DNA from: Lachnospiraceae bacterium
GTDB lineage: Bacteria > Bacillota > Clostridia > Lachnospirales > Lachnospiraceae
DNA length: 9,673 nucleotides
Direction of reading: 5' to 3'
Assembly (NCBI GenBank): GCA_017651385.1
Contig: JAGCCY010000162.1
Coordinates: 1-9,673, forward strand
Within the stretch, counting starts at the first letter, position 1. Every line of letters starts with the position of its first letter. This document shows positions 1 to 6,812 of the stretch, one piece after another. The translations under genes were made by a program, and so were the position numbers. The notes beneath the pieces were generated by a model. That model saw only the letters and a program-made list of their open reading frames with translations. It did not search any database and was not told the DNA's origin.

Positions 1-688
1 ATGTGATGATGAGCAGGATATCATCAATGCACTCAAAATCTATCTTGCAAATCCTGAGTATGTTTTTATCGAGGCAAAGAACGGCCGTGATGCCTTAGAA
101 CTTATAAGATCGGATAATCCCGACCTTGTACTTCTGGATCTGATGATGCCGGTCATGGACGGTATCACGACACTTTCAAAGATCCGTGAGTTTTCAAACG
201 TTCCGGTCATAATACTTACTGCAAAGAGCGAGAATACCGACAAGATACTCGGGCTGGATGTCGGAGCGGACGACTATATCACAAAGCCCTTTGTACCGAC
301 CGAAGTAGCGGCAAGAGTGCGCTCACAGTTAAGAAGATACAAACGTTTCGGCGGTGATACGGCACTTAAAACTCCCGGGATCATAACGGTCGGCGGGATC
401 GAACTTGATGACGATTCGAAGATCGTCAAGGTGGACGGAGAGGAAGTGAGTCTTACACCCAAGGAATATGAGATCTTAAAGCTATTGATGCAAAACCCCG
501 GTAAAGTTTTCTCACCCAAGGATATATACAAAAGCGTGTGGCAGGACATGTACCTTTTAAATGACAACACGGTTGCGGTACATGTAAGGCATTTACGCGA
601 AAAAATAGAGATAAACCCTGCGGAACCCAGATATTTAAAGGTAATATTCGGGCAGGGATACAAAATCTGCGCGAATGATCATTCATGA
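1..688 (+). CDS. VanR-like OmpR/PhoB-class response regulator (5' partial)
   Basis: DNA-binding response regulator, cut by the left edge; about 228 codons are visible and only the first few residues are missing. The reading frame is open from base 2 and begins with the end of the acidic pocket (C-D-D-E-Q-D). The phosphoacceptor Asp is at 137-139 in LLDLMMP, and the conserved Lys is at 284-286 in YITKPF, 49 residues later, as expected for a receiver domain. The linker LRRYKRFGG closely resembles that of VanR. A winged-helix effector domain follows (EVSLTPKEYEILKLL, then NTVAVHVRHLREKIE), ending in a wing motif FGQGYKI. It would be phosphorylated by the histidine kinase just downstream and bind DNA in the cytoplasm. 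The first in-frame ATG inside the window (143) is not the start, because receiver-domain sequence continues upstream of it. Target genes are unknown; the VanR resemblance does not imply vancomycin resistance. Confidence 0.94.
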   Translation, partial: CDDEQDIINALKIYLANPEYVFIEAKNGRDALELIRSDNPDLVLLDLMMPVMDGITTLSKIREFSNVPVIILTAKSENTDKILGLDVGADDYITKPFVPTEVAARVRSQLRRYKRFGGDTALKTPGIITVGGIELDDDSKIVKVDGEEVSLTPKEYEILKLLMQNPGKVFSPKDIYKSVWQDMYLLNDNTVAVHVRHLREKIEINPAEPRYLKVIFGQGYKICANDHS

Positions 689-705
689 GCGCATAAGGAG
701 AAGAT

Positions 706-2271
706 ATGAATAAGATAATGAGATCGTTTGCGGGAAAGTTTTTTCTCTTTGCGACAAGCATAGCTACTCTTGTCTTTGCCGAAGAGAAGATATTTTCAAA
801 ATATTTATATGACTGGTTTACGATGGTCACAAGGATAAGACTTTCGATAAATGTTTCGGAGATCCCGAATATCCAGCTTTATATAGTCATCGTGGCGGGT
901 ATCGCTGCATGGGTATGGCTTATCGTCGTTGCGGCAAAAAGACCGAAGACCGAAGATGTGATCCCGGGGATAACCAATTATATTCCGACGGATGTGATGC
1001 TTTTGGCGGAAGTAAGTGCAGCTGTGGGATTTTTGCTTCTTTCATATGAAGTATTCGACCGGTGGATGAACGACGATGAGCTTATGCTTACGCTCTGCCT
1101 GTTTTATACGGCATTCTGCGTGCTGGTATCGGTGGATTTTGCCGGAAGAGTCAAGAGCAGAAGTTTTTTTAAGAATACCGTATGCTGGATGGTCATAAAG
1201 TTTTGTATAAAAGTATGCAGGCTTATCGTTAAAGGACTTAAGGCCATTCCGTTCATCTGGCGTGCGGTGCTCCTGGTCGGTGTCGTTACATTTACAGATC
1301 TGGTCATGATTGCACTATGCATTGACGGAGATGCGCCCGATGTATATGCAGTATTCTGGACATTGGGCCACTTGATCCTGGTTCCCGCATTTTTGTATGC
1401 TTCATGGAATTTCAGATCCATAAAGCTTGCAGCCGAGAGAATGGCAAAAGGCGACTTAAGCAAAGGTGTGGACACAAGGTATATGATATGGGGGTTAAAA
1501 GAACACGGTAAAAGCTTAAACGCCCTTATGACGGGAATGAACGCGGCTGTTTCGGAGAAGCTTAAGAGTGAAAGGATGAAGACGGATCTTATCACAAATG
1601 TTTCGCACGACATAAAGACTCCGCTTACTTCGATCATCAATTATGCAGATCTTATAAATACGGAGACCAATGCGGAAAATGTCGACACCGCAAAGCTTTC
1701 CGAGTACAGTGAGGTAATATACCGTCAGTCGGGCAAACTTAAAAGACTTCTTGACGATCTTATGGAAGTAAGTAAGGCAAGCTCCGGAAATATAGAGACA
1801 AATCTTGAGGAGTGCGAGGCAGATATCCTTTTAAGCCAGGCTGTGGGAGAGTTTGAAGACAGGTTTAACGACTGCGGACTTACGGCGATCATGAACCTTC
1901 CGGACGAACCGGTAAGGGTAATGGCGGACAGACAGCTTCTTTGGAGAGTTTTTGACAATCTTTTGAACAATATCTGTAAATATGCGCTTCCCGGCTCACG
2001 CGTATTCTTCGGTGTGACCGAGAACGGAAAGGATGTATTCATATCCTTTAAAAACACATCCAGGGAACTTTTAAACGTAAGTGCGGAAGAGTTAAAAGAA
2101 CGCTTCGTGCGCGGAGACTCTTCGCGTAACAGCGAGATAGGCGGTCACGGTCTGGGACTTGCGATAGCCGAAAATCTCACCCAGCTTCAGGGCGGCGAAC
2201 TTAAACTTTCTATAGATGCGGACTTATTTACCGCGGTACTTCAATTTAAAAAGATAAACCATCCGGCTTAG
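706..2271 (+). CDS. Six-TM HAMP sensor histidine kinase
   Basis: Membrane histidine kinase of 521 residues, partner of the regulator ending 17 bases upstream. AAGGAG at 695-700 sits 5 bases before the ATG. Hydrophobic segments lie at about residues 9-26, 56-77, 97-116, 126-146, 185-206 and 216-234, with no large extracellular domain, so it probably senses through the membrane or a small ligand. A HAMP-like stretch (about 235-285, with AERMAKGDLSKG) leads to the dimerisation helix with the H-box NVSHDIKTPLTS; His301 is the expected phosphorylated residue. The ATPase domain has an N-box (FDNLLNN, 416-422), an F-box-like ERFVRGDSSRN and a G2 box GGHGLGLA (479-486). The usual G1 box DxGxG is replaced by ISFKNTS (446-452), with Asn450 near the expected Asp. 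From memory, this variant is common in Clostridia kinases paired with VanR-like regulators. The signal sensed cannot be read from the sequence. Confidence 0.95.
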   Translation: MNKIMRSFAGKFFLFATSIATLVFAEEKIFSKYLYDWFTMVTRIRLSINVSEIPNIQLYIVIVAGIAAWVWLIVVAAKRPKTEDVIPGITNYIPTDVMLLAEVSAAVGFLLLSYEVFDRWMNDDELMLTLCLFYTAFCVLVSVDFAGRVKSRSFFKNTVCWMVIKFCIKVCRLIVKGLKAIPFIWRAVLLVGVVTFTDLVMIALCIDGDAPDVYAVFWTLGHLILVPAFLYASWNFRSIKLAAERMAKGDLSKGVDTRYMIWGLKEHGKSLNALMTGMNAAVSEKLKSERMKTDLITNVSHDIKTPLTSIINYADLINTETNAENVDTAKLSEYSEVIYRQSGKLKRLLDDLMEVSKASSGNIETNLEECEADILLSQAVGEFEDRFNDCGLTAIMNLPDEPVRVMADRQLLWRVFDNLLNNICKYALPGSRVFFGVTENGKDVFISFKNTSRELLNVSAEELKERFVRGDSSRNSEIGGHGLGLAIAENLTQLQGGELKLSIDADLFTAVLQFKKINHPA

Positions 2272-2287
2272 GAGAGTGTTTCCTTTA

Positions 2288-2320
2288 AAAACCCGTGCGG
2301 TTGCGCGGGTTTTATTTTAT
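2288..2320 (+). terminator. Intrinsic terminator after the histidine kinase gene
   Basis: An 11-bp stem AAAACCCGTGC (2288-2298) pairs with GCGCGGGTTTT (2303-2313), with one G-T pair and a GGTT loop (2299-2302). It is followed by the T-rich tail ATTTTAT. It starts 17 bases after the kinase stop codon, so it should end the two-component transcript. Most of the stem is palindromic, but the T-tail fits + strand termination best. Confidence 0.9.
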
Positions 2321-2329
2321 TGATATAAT
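2301..2329 (+). promoter_or_regulatory. Predicted sigma-A extended -10 promoter for dnaE operon
   Basis: A perfect -10 hexamer TATAAT at 2324-2329 is preceded by TG one base upstream (2321-2322), which makes an extended -10. Exactly 17 bases upstream is TTGCGC (2301-2306), sharing only TTG with the -35 consensus; the extended -10 could make up for this. Transcription would begin near 2336, leaving a leader of about 28 bases before dnaE, too short for a riboswitch. The -35 lies in the loop and descending arm of the upstream terminator. Confidence 0.75.
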
Positions 2330-2351
2330 ATTCTGGCATAATTGGGTGCAA

Positions 2352-2366
2352 AAGGAAGTAAACATG
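2352..2366 (+). promoter_or_regulatory. Ribosome binding site fixing the dnaE start
   Basis: AAGGAAG at 2352-2358 stands 5 bases before ATG 2364. The frame is open further upstream to an ATG at 2295, but that codon lies within the terminator hairpin, upstream of the predicted transcription start, and has no Shine-Dalgarno sequence. The 23 extra residues (MRLRGFYFID...) do not resemble DnaE, whereas MAFTHLHVHTEYS at 2364 is the typical DnaE amino end. Confidence 0.9.
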
Positions 2367-5300
2367 GCATTTACACATCTCCATGTCCATACCGAATATT
2401 CGCTTCTGGACGGGTCAAATAAGATAAAAGAATATGTAAAAAGGCTTAAAGACCTTAACATGACCGCCGGTGCCATAACTGACCACGGTGTCATGTACGG
2501 TGTCATAGATTTCTACAAAGCCGCAAGGGAAGAGGGTATAAAGCCCATAATAGGCTGTGAGGTATATGTAGCGCCCAATTCAAGATTCGACAAGGAGCTT
2601 ACCGGAGGCGAAGAGCGATATCACCACCTCGTTCTTTTGGCCGAGAACAATAAAGGTTACGCCAATCTTTGCAAGATAGTGTCAAAAGGATTTACGGAAG
2701 GCTTTTATTACAGGCCCCGTGTTGACTTTGAAGTGCTTGAGGAATATCACGAGGGCATAATCGCGCTTTCCGCCTGTCTTGCAGGTGCTGTCCCGAGACT
2801 TATACAAAAAGGTCTTATCGATGAAGCAAAAAAGTGTGCATTAAGATACAGGGACTGTTTCGGAGAAGGAAACTATTTCCTTGAACTCCAGGATCACGGT
2901 ATTCCGGAGCAGAGGACCGTCAACGCGGCACTCATGTCGATGAGTAAGGAGCTTGGCATAGAACTGGTGGCCACCAACGACTGCCATTATACTTATGCCG
3001 AGGATGCCGAACCCCACGATCTTCTTTTGTGCCTTCAGACGGGCAAGACCGTCAAGGATGAGGACAGACTCCGCTATGAGGGCGGACAGTACTATGTAAA
3101 GAGCGAAGATGAGATGAGGGCGCTTTTTCCTTATGCGCTCGAAGCATTGGAGAATACACAGAAGATAGCGGACAGATGCAATGTCGAGATAGAATTCGGC
3201 GTTACAAAACTCCCTCATTTTGAGGTGCCAGAAGGCTACGATTCCTGGACATATCTTAATAAGCTCTGTGATGAAGGGTTAAAAGAACGCTACCCCGACA
3301 GGATAGATGAGCTGCGTCCGCGACTCGATTACGAGCTTGGCATCATCAATAAGATGGGCTATGTGGACTACTTTTTGATAGTCTGGGATTTTATTAATTA
3401 CGCAAGGTCTCAGGATATACCTGTAGGACCCGGAAGAGGTTCCGCCGCGGGAAGTATCGTGTCTTACTGTCTTCATATCACGAATATAGACCCGATACGA
3501 TATAATCTCCTTTTTGAACGTTTTTTGAATCCCGAGCGTGTGTCCATGCCGGATATAGATATTGACTTCTGCTATGAAAGAAGACAGGAAGTCATTGATT
3601 ACGTCGGGCGAAAATACGGGCAGGAGAAGGTGGTACAGATCGTTACCTTCGGTACGCTTGCCGCAAAAGGCGTTATAAGAGACGTGGCAAGAGTTCTGGA
3701 TATGCCGTATCAGAGAGCGGATCAGATAGCAAAGATGATCCCGAACGAGCTTAACATCACGCTTGATAAGGCACTTACGATGAATCCCGAATTTCGTAAT
3801 CTTTATGAGTCGGACGAGGAGGTTCATTACCTTATCGACATGTGCAAGCGTCTTGAGGGTCTTCCGAGACATACCTCCATGCACGCTGCGGGCGTACTTA
3901 TATGCCCCAAGTCAGCGGATGAGTATGTACCGCTTCAAAGAGGTGCCGACGGTTCGATCACTACACAGTTTGTAATGACCACGCTTGAAGAACTGGGTCT
4001 TCTTAAGATGGACTTTTTGGGACTCAGAACCCTTACCGTCATAAAGGATGCGGTAAATCTTATCGAAAAGTCCACAGGCAGGCATATAGATGTCGACAAT
4101 ATAGATTACGACGACAAGAAAGTTCTCAATTATATAGGAACGGGCCGTACTGAAGGTGTGTTCCAGCTTGAATCGGCCGGTATGAAATCCTTCATGAAAG
4201 AACTAAAACCTCAAAGTCTTGAGGATATCATTGCGGGTATTTCGCTTTACCGTCCGGGCCCGATGGATTTTATACCGCAGTACATAAAGGGTAAGGAAAA
4301 TGTCAATAACATCACATATCTGACCCCTGAGCTTAAGCCGATACTCGAGGCCACATACGGCTGTATAGTCTATCAGGAACAGGTCATGCAGATAGTGCGT
4401 GACTTAGGCGGATATACGCTTGGCCGTTCCGATCTTGTAAGACGTGCCATGAGTAAGAAAAAACAACACGTCATGGAAGTCGAACGTGCAAACTTTATGT
4501 ACGGCAATCCCGAGGAAAATGTCCCCGGATGTAAGGCAAAGGGTATATCGGAAGAAGTATCCGGAAAAATATATGACAACATGATGGATTTCGCAAAGTA
4601 CGCTTTCAATAAATCCCATGCTGCCTGCTATGCCGTGGTATCTTATCAGACCGCATACCTTAAATATTATTATCCCGTAGAATTTATGGCGTCTCTTATG
4701 ACCAGCGTCATCGATAATGCGGGCAAGGTTTCCGAATATATTCAGGTATGCCGTAAAATGGGCATAGAAATACTTGCACCCGATATAAATACCGGCGAGA
4801 AGGATTTCTCGGTAATTGACGGAAAGATCGGTTATGCGCTTACTGCCATAAAGAGTGTGGGCCGTCCCGTCATAGAAGCTGTGGTCACCGAAAGAGAAAA
4901 GCGCGGACCTTATAAGAGCCTGACCGATTTTGTGACACGCATGGCAGATTATGATTTCAATAAGCGCGCCATGGAAAACTTCATAAAAGCAGGCTGCTTC
5001 GATTCGCTCGGCGGTACCAGGAAACAGTACATGAGCGTATATGTTCAGATAATGGATTCCATCGCTTCCGACAAAAAACATTCGATGGCGGGGCAGATGA
5101 CATTATTTGATTTTGCATCCGAGGGCGAAGACGACTATAATGAAGTTCTGCCGGATGTAGGCGAATACAATAAAGAGACAAAGCTTTCTTTTGAAAAAGA
5201 AGTGCTCGGTATCTATGTATCGGGTCATCCTCTTGATGAATACAGAAGTCTTTGGGAAAAACATATAACGGCAAATGCTTCGGATTTCTTTTTGGATCCG

Positions 5301-5810
5301 GAGACAAACACGGTGCGCATAGACGACGGAAAACGCGTTACGATCGGCGGTATCATAACTTCAAAGACGATCAAATACACAAAGACCAACAAGGCTATGG
5401 CGTTTATAACGCTTGAAGATCTGATGGGAAGCGTCGAGGTTATCATCTTCCCCAAGGATTATGACAAATACGGCAAATTCCTCATAGAAGACACAAAGGT
5501 GTTCGTAAAGGGACGCACAAGTGTCGAGGAAGATAAAAACGGTAAAGTGATCCTTGAAGATCTGATACTGTTTTCGGATATTCCGAAGAAACTGTGGATA
5601 GCGTTTCCCGACAAGGATTCATACATGGCCCGTTTCGATGAGCTTAAGGATGCGATAACGGGAAGCGACGGCAATGACCGCGTATGGATATATATCACAA
5701 AAGAACGCGCAATGAAGGACTTGGGTCCGTCGTTCGGCGTCAATGCAGATCCTGCTCTTGTAAATATGCTGAAAGAAAAATTCGGCACAGAAAATATAAC
5801 ACTTCAATAA
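2364..5810 (+). CDS. dnaE: DNA polymerase III subunit alpha (DnaE)
   Basis: Replicative DNA polymerase catalytic subunit of 1148 residues, close to the family's usual length. An N-terminal PHP domain (about 1-210) opens HLHVHTEYSLLDG and keeps its likely metal ligands: His7, His9, Asp40/His41, Glu66, His88, Cys138, Asp206 and His208. The C-family polymerase core carries GPGRGSAAGS (355-364) and the catalytic palm motif PDIDIDF with Asp397, Asp399 and Asp401. A further palm Asp550 lies in KMDFLGLRTLT. A helix-hairpin-helix region follows near 825-850 (LTAIKSVG). A clamp-binding motif QMTLFDF is at 911-917, and an OB fold runs from about 990 to 1070 (VTIGGIITSKTIKYT...). It should act at the replication fork with the sliding clamp. 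Firmicutes usually also carry PolC, in which case DnaE extends RNA primers before handing over; whether PolC exists here cannot be seen. It is the first gene of the predicted operon, and the stop lies 15 bases before pfkA. Confidence 0.97.
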   Translation: MAFTHLHVHTEYSLLDGSNKIKEYVKRLKDLNMTAGAITDHGVMYGVIDFYKAAREEGIKPIIGCEVYVAPNSRFDKELTGGEERYHHLVLLAENNKGYANLCKIVSKGFTEGFYYRPRVDFEVLEEYHEGIIALSACLAGAVPRLIQKGLIDEAKKCALRYRDCFGEGNYFLELQDHGIPEQRTVNAALMSMSKELGIELVATNDCHYTYAEDAEPHDLLLCLQTGKTVKDEDRLRYEGGQYYVKSEDEMRALFPYALEALENTQKIADRCNVEIEFGVTKLPHFEVPEGYDSWTYLNKLCDEGLKERYPDRIDELRPRLDYELGIINKMGYVDYFLIVWDFINYARSQDIPVGPGRGSAAGSIVSYCLHITNIDPIRYNLLFERFLNPERVSMPDIDIDFCYERRQEVIDYVGRKYGQEKVVQIVTFGTLAAKGVIRDVARVLDMPYQRADQIAKMIPNELNITLDKALTMNPEFRNLYESDEEVHYLIDMCKRLEGLPRHTSMHAAGVLICPKSADEYVPLQRGADGSITTQFVMTTLEELGLLKMDFLGLRTLTVIKDAVNLIEKSTGRHIDVDNIDYDDKKVLNYIGTGRTEGVFQLESAGMKSFMKELKPQSLEDIIAGISLYRPGPMDFIPQYIKGKENVNNITYLTPELKPILEATYGCIVYQEQVMQIVRDLGGYTLGRSDLVRRAMSKKKQHVMEVERANFMYGNPEENVPGCKAKGISEEVSGKIYDNMMDFAKYAFNKSHAACYAVVSYQTAYLKYYYPVEFMASLMTSVIDNAGKVSEYIQVCRKMGIEILAPDINTGEKDFSVIDGKIGYALTAIKSVGRPVIEAVVTEREKRGPYKSLTDFVTRMADYDFNKRAMENFIKAGCFDSLGGTRKQYMSVYVQIMDSIASDKKHSMAGQMTLFDFASEGEDDYNEVLPDVGEYNKETKLSFEKEVLGIYVSGHPLDEYRSLWEKHITANASDFFLDPETNTVRIDDGKRVTIGGIITSKTIKYTKTNKAMAFITLEDLMGSVEVIIFPKDYDKYGKFLIEDTKVFVKGRTSVEEDKNGKVILEDLILFSDIPKKLWIAFPDKDSYMARFDELKDAITGSDGNDRVWIYITKERAMKDLGPSFGVNADPALVNMLKEKFGTENITLQ

Positions 5811-5825
5811 ACGAGGTAAAAACCT

Positions 5826-6812
5826 ATGGCAAATGTGATCAAGACAGTCGCAGTATTAACAAGCGGAGGCGATGCCCCCGGCATGAACGCCGCAATTCGT
5901 GCGGTCGTGCGAAAATCTTTGAACAATGGTCTTAAGGTAAAGGGTATAAAACATGGGTATCAGGGACTTCTCAATGAAGAGATAGTGGATATGGAACCTC
6001 AGTCCGTATCGGATATCATCCAGAGGGGCGGAACGATACTCGGAACGGCAAGATGCAGTGAATTTCATGAGGATGAGGTTCAGGAGAAGGCTGCAAAGAT
6101 CTGCAGAAAACACGGTATAGAAGGTCTTGTGGTAATAGGCGGTGACGGCTCGTACAGAGGCGCACAGGCACTTGCAAGACACGGCATCAATACGATAGGC
6201 ATACCCGGTACGATCGACCTTGATATTGCCTGCACCGATTATACAATAGGCTTTGATACGGCGATCAATACCGCAATGGAAGCCATCGATAAGGTAAGAG
6301 ATACTTCTTCGTCGCATGAGAGATGTTCGATCATCGAAGTAATGGGACGTAATGCCGGCTATATAGCACTCTGGTGCGGTGTTGCCTGCGGTGCCGAGGA
6401 TATTCTTTTGCCCGAGAAGTATGATTTCAACGAGCAGACTCTTGTCAATAACATCATAAACAACCGTAAGAAGGGTAAGACACATCATCTTATCATCAAT
6501 GCGGAAGGTATCGGACACTCAACTTCCATGGCAAGACGTATCGAGGCTGCGACCGGTATCGAGACAAGAGCAACAATACTCGGTTACATGCAACGAGGCG
6601 GAAGTCCCACCTGTAAGGACAGATACTATGCGTCCATTATGGGTGCGTATGCGGCGGACATTCTTGCCGAAGGCAAGACAAAACGTGCCGTATGCTATCG
6701 TAACGGGCAGTTTGTCGATTATGATATAGAAGAAGCTTTACAAATGGAGAAGACCATCAATCCTTATCAGTACGAGATAAGCCGTCTTCTCTCAAGAAAT
6801 GAATCGGTATGA
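5826..6812 (+). CDS. pfkA: 6-phosphofructokinase, ATP-type
   Basis: Glycolytic kinase turning fructose 6-phosphate into fructose 1,6-bisphosphate in the cytoplasm; 328 residues, normal for the bacterial short form. GAGGT at 5813-5817 lies 8 bases before the ATG. Visible motifs are LTSGGDAPGMNAAIRAVVR, GTARC, GGDGS (105-109), PGTID (127-131), RDTSSSHER, EVMGRNAGY and QRGGSP. Gly108 and Gly128 match E. coli Gly104 and Gly124, which indicates ATP rather than pyrophosphate as donor (pyrophosphate enzymes typically have Asp and Lys there). Two positions depart from the E. coli consensus. The loop reads PGTIDLDI instead of PGTIDNDI (Leu132 for Asn128, with catalytic Asp131 and Asp133 kept). LGYMQRGG has Tyr254 where E. 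coli has His249, a substrate-phosphate ligand; Arg248 (E. coli Arg243) is kept. The 3' end overlaps the next gene by ATGA, and pairing with dnaE upstream is familiar in Clostridia. Confidence 0.96.
   Translation: MANVIKTVAVLTSGGDAPGMNAAIRAVVRKSLNNGLKVKGIKHGYQGLLNEEIVDMEPQSVSDIIQRGGTILGTARCSEFHEDEVQEKAAKICRKHGIEGLVVIGGDGSYRGAQALARHGINTIGIPGTIDLDIACTDYTIGFDTAINTAMEAIDKVRDTSSSHERCSIIEVMGRNAGYIALWCGVACGAEDILLPEKYDFNEQTLVNNIINNRKKGKTHHLIINAEGIGHSTSMARRIEAATGIETRATILGYMQRGGSPTCKDRYYASIMGAYAADILAEGKTKRAVCYRNGQFVDYDIEEALQMEKTINPYQYEISRLLSRNESV

Noticed and set aside
143..145. ATG 143 as the start of the response regulator
   Set aside because: It falls after the phosphoacceptor Asp; good receiver-domain coding continues upstream to the window edge.
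1..2271. VanRS vancomycin-resistance regulators
   Set aside because: Only family-level similarity in the regulator linker; no vanHAX-type genes are nearby, and the kinase architecture differs from VanS.
2295..2363. In-frame upstream ATG extending DnaE by 23 residues
   Set aside because: It lies in the terminator hairpin, upstream of the predicted transcription start, has no Shine-Dalgarno sequence, and adds sequence unlike any DnaE.
5684..5935. Plus-strand frame of 83 codons bridging dnaE and pfkA
   Set aside because: It is out of frame with both real genes, is rich in Arg and Lys as shadow frames often are, and has no initiation signal.
5856..6518. Minus-strand open frame of 220 codons opposite pfkA
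   Set aside because: It is an antisense shadow of a strongly conserved gene, with no domain-like pattern and no ribosome binding site. The same applies to the long minus-strand frames at 4404-5081 and 3279-3884 opposite dnaE.
5826..6812. Pyrophosphate-dependent phosphofructokinase
   Set aside because: Gly108 and Gly128 match the ATP-using form; the Asp and Lys typical of pyrophosphate users are absent.
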